The notes under the pieces: model-generated
What the model was told of the DNA's origin: nothing
Seen by the model: the letters and a program-made list of their open reading frames with translations, nothing else
Databases searched by the model: none
Shown: in pieces, positions 22,113 through 33,304 of the stretch
Layout: each line of letters opens with the position of its first letter
Numbering within the stretch: position 1 is the stretch's first letter
Program-made: the position numbers and the translations under genes
Assembly (NCBI RefSeq): GCF_000226115.1
Contig: NC_016457.1
Coordinates: forward strand, 992,001 to 1,056,000
Origin: Thermothielavioides terrestris NRRL 8126
Taxonomy: Eukaryota > Ascomycota > Sordariomycetes > Sordariales > Chaetomiaceae
DNA length: 64,000 nt
Reading direction: 5' to 3'

Positions 22113-23659
22113 TCAAAGCTGCCCCTTGAGCCACGCGTCCTGCAGCAGCTCCTTGGCGGAGCAGCGCTGCTCCGGCACCCACCGCAGCATCTTCCTCATC
22201 AGCTGCAGGAACCGTTCCTTGTCGTCACCTTGCAGGTTCGTCTCGATCTGCTCTAGCGACCGCGGCGGAGGCAGCGGAATATTGGCTTTGAAATCTCCTA
22301 CAAAACCGGTAGTTAGGTCAGCCGCCGTTTGCAATGCTGCGTTCGTTCTCGGGATTCATCTCAAACGGACCCTTTTCGGAAAAGAACTCGGCTCCGCGCT
22401 TGCCTCGCGCGATCAGCTCCCGCGGCGGCAGCCCGAGAAGCCCAATGATACTAGCCAGGTGCGCCCGGCTGCGGTAGGCGTGGTGCTCCGGGTCCCTGCC
22501 CGAGAACAGGTGGCCGCCTTCGAACATGTCCCAGACCTGCGCGCTCACAGTCAGCAACGGTCTTGCAAGGAGGTTAGGTGTCCCTGCGCGCCCTGCGCGG
22601 GCGAGGTGAGGCGACTGAAGCCCATACCATGCAACCGACGTTCCAGATGTCTATCTCGTAGCTCCACGGCATGTCAAGGATGACCTCGGGGCTGCGATAC
22701 AGGTCGGGCTGGACGTCTCGGGTGTTGACCTGCTCGCCCGAGACTACGGAGCCGAAGTCGCACAGCACGGGCGGCGCCAATTCCTTCGGCGCGTCGAGCT
22801 GCCGGGAGACGTAGATGAAGCGGCCGCCTTCAACTTCCTTCCTGGGCGAAGGGTTGTTCAGCTCCGCTTCCTCAAACTTTTCGAATATCGAGTCGTCTTC
22901 CGCTCCGAACATGATGTTGTCAATTTTGAGGTCTTAAAACCGTCAAGGTGTCAGTGGAATGCCAGTGGTTAAAAATATCATCACTTTGACATGCAACATT
23001 CTTACCGGTGTGAATCAGATGGCATTCCGTGTGTAAAAAGTCCAACGCCAGAAAAAGGCGATGGAGTATTATCCCCAGCACAGGCGACGGCAGACGACCG
23101 ATAGGATTCCGGCCTATAAGACCTTTCACACTCTCCCAAAGGGGCGGATGCACAAGACATTGGTGCTCGCCGTCCGGCCCAACTACTTTGAACGAGTCGA
23201 GAAGAGTCCTGACGGCTTTGCGACCTGGGTGCTTGGATTTGGAAGACACCTCAGCCATGTGCTGGTAGATGCGAAGTTCACGTTCCGCATCACTGCCCAT
23301 CGACTGTGATCGAATGAAGATTTTCAACGCAACATGGCGATGCTCGCTGCAGAACGTTGCTTGGGTTATTACGCCCGACCACCTGCATCACAGCTGAGGA
23401 ATGCCACTTACTTTAAGTCCCTGGCCAGCCAGACTGTCGAGTATGCGCCGTATCCGAGCTTTCCGACCACCTGGTACCGCGAGATGAAGACCTCACCGAT
23501 GTGGACGGGGTAGTACCGCGCGGCAACGTAATCTGAAAAAGTCTCCTCTTCAATCCTGCAGTCGGCGCTGATTCTCTCAAAGTTGGGGTTGGCAAAGACA
23601 CGCGGAGCCGATGGAGGTCGGCGGCCCCACCACGGTATCCGCCTGAGTAGCGATGCCAT
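22113..23659 (-). CDS. SRPK-type serine/threonine protein kinase
   Basis: Five exons: 23659..23412, 23346..23006, 22932..22628, 22536..22371, 22297..22113 (414 aa); all phases agree. The kinase fold is complete: glycine loop KLGYGAYSTVW (about 67-77), ATP lysine in HVALKIF, catalytic loop HTDLKIDNIM, CDFGSVV, and the APE equivalent YRSPEVILDMPWSYEIDIWN. HTD in place of HRD, together with a variable insert before DFG (about 50 residues here, Glu-rich), is typical of SR-protein kinases and their fungal relatives. Such kinases phosphorylate serine/arginine-rich splicing factors; many filamentous fungi carry several diverged copies of unknown target. Ile instead of Pro after the catalytic-loop Lys is unusual. 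The fourth intron uses GTCCGT and was chosen because it gives EKGDFKANIPLPPPRS. The start ATG at 23659 yields a short basic N-terminus. Confidence 0.88.
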
Positions 23660-24439
23660 CTTTTTGCTTGTTGTGTTGCCCTTCAACCGAAATTGAACAG
23701 AGATTGTTGGAGGGTAAAAGGTAACCAATCTGTGCTTAGTCATCCGCCCAGCTTCCAACTTGCATGGGCACTGACTAATCATTCCAATCATAGCAGCAGC
23801 AAGGGGAAGAACTCCCAACTACGCGCCGAAAGATTCCAGCCAGCTGCGGCCGTGGTGGCCCAGGTCGTTCCCGACCTTTATTAGCCAATCAGTTCTGCTG
23901 TTTATGCAAGTTATCGGTCTGAATCACTTCCAACTCAAACTCTGGAGGCGCCTCTCGGCGTCCATCACCGTCCTAAATGTCTGATCTAACGCCCGTGGAC
24001 CATGTTGCACTGGTGCCTAGGCATCGCCAGTTGCAGAACACGACCACATCGGCCGCATGCCGCATCCAACATACTGAAAGTGTTGTCCGAGACAGGAGAG
24101 CCCGTGGCTCATTCGATTCGGGTGCTCCAATAGGAAGCCAACCTCCTAGAATGGATTCTGATGAAAGAGCGCCTCGCGAAACTGCCCGTCGTTCTGCAGC
24201 CAGCATGACCATTCCCGCTGACCTTGGCCACCCCCAAATACTGAGTACATTGCTCAGATCTGGTCCCAGTCTCCTTGACGATGCCCTACCTACTTAATGC
24301 GTCTGACTTCCCGGCCATGAACCATTGAATTGAACCATTGATATCCCGCCAGCGCTCCTTGGTAATCCGTATACATCTATCTCACTTCGCCTTTGGAATC
24401 CCTCTGTCATTGTTGGACGCCTTCACTTCCATCTTGAAG
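23660..24439. promoter_or_regulatory. Divergent upstream region, kinase and small 3-exon gene
   Basis: 780 bp between two divergent starts. No coding frame is accepted inside it, and no specific site is identified. Confidence 0.35.
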
Positions 24440-25149
24440 ATGCGATCTTTCAGCACTTCGGCCCGGAAGCTTCTCCAATACCTTGGCTATCCATTTGCGG
24501 ACCTTCCAGGTCCGTGGAAAACTGCAACGGAGACGTACTTGCACAACGGTGCGGCCAAGGTGAGTGCCCCTGCAGTGTTCCCTGGCTCGAATCTGGCCTT
24601 GTGTTACAATGTCTGCGCGATGTTTTGCGCGCTATTGCGACCTTGCTCTGGCAGCATGACTTTGACACCAACTCGATGAAACCGCTTCATGGGGATATGC
24701 TGATCTTAGTATAGAAAGTTGGCGTCATCAAATCGGTCGAAATCCTGTAAGTGCCCGTTTGATTCTGCTTCATGGTAGTGAACTCGATATCTCCCCTTCC
24801 CTTCCCCAGTACATACAAATCGGTGTCAGTCCACTGGGGCTAGAGTCTAATGGCCCGGACCCCTCCTTACAACCCCATTGCCGCCTTTATGCTTTCTCGA
24901 AGTTCTCTCGCGATACCTCGATAGATATCTTTGAGACCTATCTAGAGAGGAAACCTCCAGAACTAATGAACAAACCGCAACAGGCACCGGAACGATGGAT
25001 CCAGTCCCGTTCACAAGTCTCACTACAACCCAAACGACCCGGAGGAAGTCATCAGCGTGAGGATTGAAGATGAGAATGGGAACAAGAGGACGCATCACAT
25101 CTACTCAGATGGCACCGGAACAGGGTTTGTGGGCGACAAGCGTGAATGA
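24440..25149 (+). CDS. Small three-exon gene, 105-aa protein with presequence-like N-terminus (hypothetical)
   Basis: Built by hand: exons 24440..24559, 24715..24746, 24984..25149. Donors are GTGAGT and GTAAGT; acceptors are TATAG and CAACAG; all three phases fit and the product is 105 aa. The N-terminus MRSFSTSARKLLQYLGYPFA lacks acidic residues and is rich in Arg/Ser, like a mitochondrial presequence. The last exon has a strongly coding-like block, KSHYNPNDPEEVISVRIEDE, followed by NGNKRTHHIYSDGTGTGFVG and DKRE*, with stops in the other frames. I do not recognise the family. The last exon is well supported by composition; the first two rest on consensus splice sites. No exon exceeds 56 codons, so automatic open-frame searches would miss the gene. 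Confidence 0.55.
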
Positions 25150-25679
25150 CGGGGCTTGGTGCTGGTTGTGTGATCTTGTACGGGTGTGTATTGACAAGCT
25201 GATCAAAGGTTATTCTCAGTTGATTGATTCCTTAACGGCACGCTGTGACCAATATTCCTTTGCTGGGACGTGATCCGGAAGTTCGCGTCTTTCCACGCCG
25301 CTTGGCCCTTACTATATGTAGACCAACCATCCAGGTGTTTCTGGATCGCGCCAAATCAGTGTGCTATTATTGCCTTGGTTGATTACATCCCATTGCTTGA
25401 AAAGTATGCTTGTTTCGGTTGTCTTGACGAACTGGCAGAGCTCTGGGCTAAGAACCGAAATCCAAATTAAGTCGAGGTTCACGGTGGTAAAGGTTACGCT
25501 CTCCTTGCAAAGGGATCAACTGTGATGGTGAATGATGGATGAAAGAAACGATGTCTCCTAGGTAGGTGCTATCTGTTTTCTGTTCTCGAATGATCACGGG
25601 ACCTCCGGGCTCCCAGTCCCCATCCCAAGCCTGCATGTAATGGAGGTAGGAATGACAGTACCACCAAGCGTCGAACAAC
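25150..25679. other. Intergenic, nothing recognised
   Basis: 530 bp between the small gene and the hypothetical gene on the - strand, both ending here. No coding frame seen. Confidence 0.5.
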
Positions 25680-27137
25680 TCACCCCGTGCCCGCCGACCC
25701 AGCCCGCCACTCACCCAACCTTCCCACACGCCTTAGCCTGCGCTGCACGCCCGCGCGTCCCTCATCCACCGCCGCCGGCTGGCGGGAGCTGGATCGATGC
25801 GGAATCAGCGGCCCACAGCAGCCCCAGCAGCCCTCATGCTTCTGGGCATTCCTCGGGTGCAAGAGGCAGCCCGTCTCTGTCTTGCGCGCCGGCAGATCCC
25901 CGTCGTCGTCCAGGCGCCAGGCGTCGCGCCGGTGGAGCTTCCACCCCGGGCTCGGTTCCCGCAGCGGACGGTGAGACGAGGTGTCGTCCTCGGCGGGGGG
26001 TTGCTTGAGGTGGTGAGGTTGATGGTCGTGGTGGTGTACAGCCTCGGATTGGGTCATCCGTCCGGGGTCGATATGGCGGTTCTCGCGGGGGTAGTCCGAC
26101 GTATTAGTCACGACACTAGGGGACTCGGCGCTTTTCCAACCGTCCGTGCTCACTTTGCGCAGTGGAGGTGGTTGCAGACCGCTGGCGTGCTCTGTGCTGA
26201 GGTTCGGCGCTGTGGTTGATGCACTCGGTAGCTCGTCCTCTTCCAGACCAACTGTCACGTTCTCGGGTAGCCGCTCCTAGCGGCGAGCTACCTCGGACGA
26301 GGTCCTAGAAGCTCGGGAGCCACGGGTGACTTCATCGTCGCGCATGCTGTTGCTGGATTCGCCTTTGCGGAGCTCCGGCGCGCCACCGCCGCCGTGCGGG
26401 TCCGCCGGCGCTGAGATGCGCCAGGGGTGAGTCCACCTGCTCCCATAAGCCTCGCGTACCTCCTGTGCTAGGCCAATCGGCGCAGTGGCAGCAGCAACTG
26501 AAGCCTGCTGGAGGTTGTGCACGGCATTGCGACGGGCTGGACTGATTGGAGGTATGGGCGGTGTGGATGGTCGCGATCCTTCCGTTGCGGCGTGGTCGGG
26601 GGCTCCCAAGGTTCCAGACCCTTGAGCGTGGTTCGTGCTGGATATTGTGTTAAAGGGGGGGATTCCGGAGGCCGGCTGGACCTTGTTTGTAGGGGCGTGG
26701 CCGTGATGTTCGTGGGCCGACACGTCCACAAACTCGACATATACGCCGCCGTCCGCCAGTCTGTGGTACCTTCGGCCTGTTATTTGGGGTCTGCCGTCCG
26801 AGCCCTGGTGGGTCGTGTCTTCCGCAGGGCTGATTTGGGCAACTTGCTCCGGCATCCCGCCGGACTGTGTCGGACTGGAAGCGCCGGTGGCAACTGGGCG
26901 ACGCAGCGGGAGGTCGTCGAGCGCGGGGCTATGGCTCGCCGATAGTTGCTTCAAGGCCTGGGTGTAAGGGTCGGCCTCATCTGGGATGGTCTTGGGGTTG
27001 GACGCTTCGAGGCCCGTCCAATACCCGCACACAGCTGAGGAATAGCGGCCAGGCGCGGGCGACCGGATGTTGATCCCGCGGTCCCCGAATAGGAGCTTGC
27101 GCAGCCCCCTGGGCTTGGCGGGACGGTCGTTGCTCAT
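25680..27137 (-). CDS. Hypothetical Ser/Pro-rich protein with one in-frame TAG
   Basis: From ATG 27137 the frame is open for 286 codons (MSNDRPAKPRGLRKLLFGDR...) to a TAG at 26279-26277. It then continues in the same frame, without another stop, for about 199 codons to 25680 (ERLPENVTVGLEEDELPSAS...). Composition is the same on both sides: disordered, rich in Ser, Pro, His and charged residues. The second part ends with a Cys-containing stretch, GCLLHPRNAQKHEGCWGCCG, near 25850-25790. The stop sits in GAGGTAGCTCGCCGCTAGGA, which has GT and AG only 15 nt apart, too short for a normal intron. Possibilities are a recent nonsense mutation, readthrough, a longer intron that I could not place, or a sequencing error. 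I do not recognise the family. Confidence 0.55.
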
Positions 27138-28029
27138 TCTCTCGACTGTCGAAACTAACTTGGGCGTGAGGGCGAGCGGTGCTTGTAGGATGGAGACTAA
27201 AGGGGCTCAGAGAACGGCAGCTGCCGAGGGTAGGTAGCGGGAAACGGTGGGAGGGGAAGACCTTCGTTAGGAAGCGAACTGCTGTTTGCGAGGCGGAGCA
27301 GCAAAAGGAGACTAGAGACTAGGTCTGATTGGAGGGAAATGAAGCAAACGGCAAAAGGAATCAAGGATAAAGAGGAGGGTGGCCAGAAGGGGAGGTGATA
27401 TTGTTTAGCAGGGCGGTGGTTAGAGGAGAGATGTTAAAGATGCCCGTTCTTCGGCTACCTGCGAGGTGGGCAGGGAAAGGCCAGTCGGTGGAAAGACCCA
27501 AGCATACGGCACTGCCAAAGTCAAGTTCAGAGGGGTTCATAACCGAAGTGGAAGGGACGACCAGGAGCAGCCGTCTGTGATGCCTGATGGCCGCGGAAGA
27601 TCTGCCTGCAACCAATAGGTCGATTGGCTAGGTTCATCCTCACTGTGGGAATGCCCGTCGGGATGTGGTATCCATGGGGCCTGAACCACAACTCAGCGAA
27701 GGTACTATCGGAGCTGTCGATTCGGATAGCCTGTATCGACACTCGCCGTACCATAACCCTGAAAAGTCCCCAACAAAAACGCTCCATGAGCCCGACACTC
27801 CACTTACCCCTTGTCACTGGCCCAAAAGTCTTTGGCCGAGGTGGCCAGGGAGGCGACGGAAATATCCGTAGGCAAATGCGCGGTCGGTCCTGGTCCTTGA
27901 CAGGACGTATACGTCCCTCCAGGCCTGAAGGGGGGAAGACTGCCTTGATGGTCTTTTGAGGTGGCTTGGTTCTGTGGGAACGAATGGCCGCTTGAAATCC
28001 AGCGGAAACCGCTATCAAGCAGCCATCAT
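27138..28029. other. Upstream region of the hypothetical gene and IMP3 3' flank
   Basis: 892 bp; frames here show no protein-like composition. Confidence 0.5.
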
Positions 28030-29038
28030 TCAGAGAAGCTCAAAGTCGTCCAGCTTGTCGCGATACTTCATGATGTTCTGCTTGATCTTGCTGCCGACGG
28101 TCCACGTGACGAAGTCTTCCATGTTCCTCGTCACAAGGAAGGCGGGGTCCCGGACTTCCTCGACGCCGACGCGGACATGCCCCTGCTCGATGAGCTTGGT
28201 GGCGGCTTGCACCGTCTCCGCCATGCGTAGCCTGTTGCCGGGTCAGCCTTCGATGAGAGGAATATGTAGTAGGGCCGGCAATATCATACCTGGTCATGAC
28301 GACGGGTAGCCGCCGGCGGGCAAATGCGGACACGGTGACGTTGTGCTCGACCTGCGAGAGCTTGGATTTCGTCTACCAACAGTGAGTCGAGATGGTCAAA
28401 ACGGCCAGATCGTCCGGCAAGAAACATACCGAAAGGATGCCCATGTCGTAGAGCTTGTCCAGGAGCAAGGTCTCATGTTTCCTCCTGACCTCGTTTTCTG
28501 GGGGAAGTAGCTGTAGCAAGTCAGTGCCGAATTCACGAGTCCTTATGAGACCGAGACTGGGGACATACACTGAGGCGATGGGCAAGCTGTCGCAGAGACT
28601 ATTGCCATCAGTCAGCGGGGGCAAGCTCCCAGCACCACATAACAAAACTTACGCCGCATAGCCTGTTGTACTTGTGCTATTGGCAAGTTAGCAATTTGAG
28701 TGCGCAAGAACGTGACTTTGCTGACATCAAGCAGGCTCGGCTGATTGACATGAAGGCCGGGAAAGCGATGCGCGGCATACATAGTCCTCTGGCTTCTGGA
28801 TCATATACCGCCTGGTACGGGTCAGCATATCTCACACATAAGAAGGGTCACATGTATGCTGGGCCTCATACCTGGCGACATCGTGGTGCCGGTGGTTGTT
28901 GTCCTGCTTGTAGTTGATGAAGTCGTGCCTGCAGCACACCGTGAACTTAGCATGGGGCGGTCTCTGTCATTCATCCGGGAAGGCAAGAGCCTACTTCTTC
29001 AAGAGCTTCTGCTCATGATACTTCAGTTTTCGCGTCAT
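28030..29038 (-). CDS. IMP3: U3 snoRNP protein Imp3 (uS4-like)
   Basis: Eight exons: 29038..28995, 28928..28872, 28811..28781, 28676..28653, 28598..28569, 28510..28430, 28372..28290, 28231..28030. The joined frame is 183 aa, the same as yeast Imp3, and every phase fits. It begins [15 protein letters not shown], continues [20 protein letters not shown], and has the S4 RNA-binding core [20 protein letters not shown] followed by IEQGHVRVG and [16 protein letters not shown], ending DDFELL. Imp3 joins U3 snoRNA to the pre-rRNA in the SSU processome. Exons of 24, 30 and 31 nt make it easy to miss by automatic prediction. It diverges from the mitochondrial bS18m gene across 316 bp. Confidence 0.93.
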
Positions 29039-29354
29039 TCTGCCAGTATGGTCAACGGTGTCTCTGTTTGGTGGTATCCGATTCCGATTCCGCCGTCTTG
29101 CGATTCACAGGTCTCGCAGGTGCTGATAACAACGATATGGTCCAGAATTTTTGGAGAAGCTGAAAGCACCAAACTTTGCCTGCCGGAACCCCTGCAAGTG
29201 CAAGGTTGAGACTCCACAGCGCCAGGCAAGGCGGCCAGAGGGAAGCCAATTGGCCAAGAGCAGCCCACTCGAAAAAGACGGGTCCCACCCGCTTCAACAT
29301 CGCGAAGCCGAGACTTGGTGAGGACCGAGGTGCAGAGGGCAGAACACAGCAGCC
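29039..29354. promoter_or_regulatory. Divergent promoter, IMP3 and mitochondrial bS18m
   Basis: 316 bp separate the two start codons, so both genes must be driven from this short interval. No specific site is assigned. Confidence 0.45.
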
Positions 29355-30268
29355 ATGGCGTGCAGGCAATGGCTCTCGACGGCCGCGCGCCAATGCCAGT
29401 CCGGCATGGCACAACAGAAGCACTTGCGCACTTTCTCGACATCAGCCCCAGTTGCAGACAGTCAGTCCCGCCCCGTCGCTGCAAGACAAAACCTTAGTCA
29501 TGCCCGAGCGAAGCCGCGAAATGAAGGCGTCCTAACGCAGGCACAGTCCGCAGCTTGTTTCCCAACTCCCAGGCCGTGAAGAGGAGTAACAACAACAACC
29601 GCGCGAATGCCTCGAACCCCTCCGCGGCGCTGCAGTCGATGCTCGCCGAGGGCATGGAGCGCGGCGGACCGCTCTCGGCCGCCGAGCAGCAGCAGGTGCT
29701 GGCGCAGCAGCTGCAGCCCAAAGAGTACGTCCGGGAGCTGCGCTTCGCCGCCGTGACGGACAACTACATGCGCCAGATGCCGCGCCGCTGGAAGACGGGC
29801 GACGTGTACGCCCCGCGCGACCTGAGCCCGACCGAGATGGACAAGTGGCGCCAGGCCCGGCCGCCCGAGACCGACGTCGTCGACATGTTCGGCTTCAACC
29901 CGCTGGACAACTACAAGGTGCGCCTCGCCTATTTTCTTTTTCCTTTTGCCCCCCTCCACTGCTCCACGATAGAGGGAAATACGGACAAAAAGAAAAGAAG
30001 AGGAGAAAAACTGACAAATATCCCCCACGGACAGAACTTCGCGCTCATCTCGGAATTCATGACCACCATGGGCCGCATCAAGCACTCCAGCGACACGGGG
30101 CTGCGGCCCGTCAACCAGCGCAAGATGGCCAAGGCGATCCGCCGCGCCATCGGCATGGGCCTGCACCCCAGCGTGCACTTCCACCCGGAGATCCTGCGCA
30201 TGTCCCGCTTGTCGCTGCCCGTCGCCTCCATCCCGACGAAATCGCACCCGTCGCAGAACAGGCTATAG
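29355..30268 (+). CDS. Mitochondrial small-subunit ribosomal protein bS18m
   Basis: Three exons: 29355..29460, 29547..29917, 30035..30268 (236 aa). Exon 1 encodes a presequence (MACRQWLSTAARQCQSGMAQ) with the FSTSAP processing-site-like motif. Intron 1 (GTCAGT..GCACAG with CTAAC ten bases before the acceptor) restores phase. The bS18 core is NPLDNYKNFALISEFM, then MGRIKHSSDTGLRPVNQRKM and AKAIRRAIGMGLHPSVHFHP. It is part of the mitoribosomal small-subunit platform. The middle section is Gln-rich (EQQQVLAQQLQPKE). The exact acceptor of intron 1 is the least certain point: CGCAG at 29540 also keeps the phase. Shares its promoter with IMP3. Confidence 0.88.
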
Positions 30269-30627
30269 AAGGGCAACGGGATGGGGGAAGTTGGGGGTTG
30301 GGGGGTGCGTGCGGAAGCGGGTGTATGATGTGTTGTGTTGTTGGACATGTCAGCAAGTGGAATGTGCTGTCTTAGAGGGGTGGAAGTGTACAGGTACCTA
30401 GAGTTTACCAGTCTCTATATGTACAATATACACGATACCAAGAAATAGGGCACAGGTATGATGAGCTACGGTCTTCATTACTTTTACTTTCGCGTGTAGA
30501 CCGTTTCTTGTACCTTCATGTACACTGAGCGAAAAAATTCGAAATATACAGCCAGGGCAACAAGCATGTGCCCCCCCGGGAGCCTTCCGCGGCCTGCCTA
30601 ACCCAACATTCGTACATGCAGACTCTT
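30269..30627. other. Intergenic: converging 3' flanks
   Basis: 359 bp between the converging bS18m and CIA84-like genes; nothing coding. Confidence 0.5.
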
Positions 30628-30916
30628 TTATGCCTTCAATTCCCTGACAATGTTGAACTTGGTGCCCCTGAGCGTCTCCTGGCGGCCCTTCTTCTCCAAC
30701 TGCGACCAGATGTCCGGGTACTCGGCCTTGGCCCACGCCTCGAACTGCTCTTTCCTCTCTCTCCCGGGCAGCGCATTGTACGTGACCCCGAGTCTGCCAG
30801 GCCAAGGGCCAATCAAGTTAGTACAAAACACAACCCAACCAGCTTCACTCCAGAAAAGGGGGGGAAGGGGGGAGAAGAAAATGAATGGAAGAGGGAAGTA
30901 AAAAAAAAAGAAAGAA

Positions 30917-30968
<52 letters not shown>

Positions 30969-33304
30969 AAAAGAAAAACTCACGTCATCATCCCCGGCCC
31001 ATACCCCACGCTGGCCTCCATGCCCCTGATCAGGCGGATGACCTCCTCGAGGTGGCCGCTGCCGGCCAGGGCGCCGCAGTAGGCGGCGAACACCTCGGGC
31101 GGCACGTCGAGGTCGAGGCGCTGCATCTTCTGCCAGATGCCGCGGGCGGTGCGGTCGCCGTAGGGCAGGCGCTCGCAGGCCCAGAAGACGATCTCGAGGC
31201 TGCGGTAGGAGGGGCCCTCGGCCGAGTTGGTGATGTCGCGCCAGAAGTCGACGGCCGTGTCGGGCTCGTCGCAGGCCGCGTGGGCCAGCATCAGCCCGTT
31301 GTACAGCCGCGTGTCCAGCTGGACCGACGTGTCCATCTTGAGCATGTTGTAGACCATGCGCAGCGACTCCGGGTCCGGGTGGGCGCCGAGCCCCTCGAGG
31401 CAGCGCACGTACATGTCCGGCGTGGGCCGCTGCGCCGGGCTGTCCTGCGACCGCATGTGGCCGAAGACGAGGCAGGCCATGTCCGGGCGGCGGCGGGCGA
31501 AGAAGGCGTCCATCAGGCGGACGCGCTCGGCCGGCTCCGTCTCCGGGAAGAACTGGCGCAGCAGCGAGTAGCAGTCCCACACGCGCGCCGTGCTGACCCG
31601 CCGGTCGAGGCAGTACTCGACGAAGGCGCGCCGCACCTGCGCGCGCTCCTCCAGGCTGTACGAGACGGTGTGCAGCGAGAGCGTGTCGATCACGTCGTAC
31701 TGGTTGTCGCTGCGCAGGAACACCATGCAGAGCGCCACCACCGTCTCCGGCTCGAGCGTCGCGTGGCGGTGCTCCAGGTCGGCCGTGATGTCGAGGATGC
31801 GGCCGAGGTCGGGTTCTGCGACGGCGCAGAGCGCCCGGAGGTACTTGTTGAGGACGGGCAGGTCCTCGTCCTGGCTCACGGTGACTTCGCCCTTCAGCAG
31901 CTTGTCGTAGATGGCCTGGACTCCGCTGAAGTCTTTGGCGTCCAGGCGGTAGTCCATCTGGAGGATGTAGGTGGACGCTCTGGGCTGGATCTGCAGCTCG
32001 GCGCCCAGCGAGAGGAACCGCTCGGCGAGGTAGGGGTTCTGCTTCTCGATGGCGGCTTGGATGAGGGCGTCGATGGTGGCCGCGTCCGGTTTCGGACCCT
32101 CTTTGCCCTGCTTCCCACCTTCCCTGCCCTCCTTCGGAGTCGACATGACCTGGATCATCTGCTTGATGTCCTCGACGCCCTTATCCAGGACCAGCACGGC
32201 CCACTGGAACACGACGTCCCACCACTCCTTCGGCGGGTTCGAGTTGATCAGCTGCTCGAAGATGGGCTGCAGCCACTGCTGCTCTCCGTTCCGGATCGCG
32301 AACCGCACCGCGGCCATGTACGCCTTGGGACTCCGCATCCGGTTGGCGTGGATCGGCTTCTCGAACCAGTGCTTCGTCTCCTCAACCCGATCCCGGGACG
32401 CGAAGAAGGTAGTCATGATCTCGTGGACCTGCGGCAGGTACTCCAAGTGCGCCTCCTCGGCCTTCTTATACTCGCGCAGCAGGTCCTCCTCGCGGCCTTC
32501 CTTGGCGAGGCCGCGCAGCACCAAGGTCCAAAACACCTTTACCCGGGCGGCCATCTTCTGTTCCCCATCCAGCTGGGCTCTGAACTCGGCGAGCCGTTCG
32601 GCGGCCTCCAATGAGCCACCGTACTGTGTCAGGGCGGTGAGGAACAGCTCAAAGTCGCCCGCGTCTTTCCCTCCGACGGCCTCCTTGATCATCTCCTCGT
32701 CAATGCCGAGATCGCGCATGTTCTGTATCCTCCGCTCGATCTCCCCGTAGAGCAGCTTTGCGAGTTCGAGGTGGTACTCGGACGTGCCCTTGGGCGGTCT
32801 GGTCGCCGTGACCCACAGGGCGGCGCGGAGATCCGAGAAGCTGAGATCATCGCCGTGGCCCTCTGTCTCCGGCGCCGTCTCCACAAGATGGCTGAGCAAT
32901 TGTAGCGTAAGGTAGGCCTGTGTCGAGTTTAACGCCCTGCGGTGGTTCCTCCTCTTGTGCTGGACAAACTGCCTCCAGCCCTTCAAGAGCTCTTCTCGCG
33001 CGGGGGGGCGCGCATTGTCTGTCTCCAAGCTGTTGAACAGCAAGAGCACATCGTAGCCGGGCTCGATTTCGGGCTCCTTCAGCATGCGCGGCGGCTTCTG
33101 GAAGATACCGAAGAAGGTCCTCCGGGGCTGGCGGCGGACAAGCAGCGGGTACTGGTGCGGGTGCGAGTGCGGGCAGGGGCAAGGGCAGGGGCGCGGCCGG
33201 GAAGGAACGGCGAGGCAGCGGCTGGGGAGGGCGGCACACGGACGGAGCAGGCCATGGCTGGCCAGCAGTCGGAGGTACACATTGCGCGTCAAGGACGACG
33301 GCAT
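30628..33304 (-). CDS. Mitochondrial PPR-type protein, likely complex I intermediate-associated protein 84 (CIA84)
   Basis: Two exons: 33304..30984 and 30793..30628 (828 aa). The N-terminus is a basic presequence (MPSSLTRNVYLRLLASHGLL) leading to RRTFFGIFQK and GYDVLLLFNSLE, which I associate with Neurospora CIA84, a PPR protein needed to assemble the membrane arm of complex I. That name comes from memory of the N-terminal pattern and is not proved here. The body is a long alpha-helical array of about 35-residue PPR-like units (for example DMYVRCLEGLGAHPDPESLR). The second exon supplies LGVTYNALPGRERKEQFEAW to the end. The 190-nt intron holds a GAAA microsatellite. The 5' side faces FTA4 with MITE copy 3 between them. 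Confidence 0.8.
30909..30970. repeat. GAAA tetranucleotide microsatellite in an intron
   Basis: About fifteen GAAA units on the + strand. On the coding strand of the CIA84-like gene this is a TTTC tract that begins within about 15 nt of the GTGAGT donor of its only intron. Confidence 0.9.

Noticed and set aside
31052..32614. 520-codon + strand frame opposite the CIA84-like gene
   Set aside because: Antisense shadow created by third-position GC bias; composition is typical of shadows and no domain is visible.
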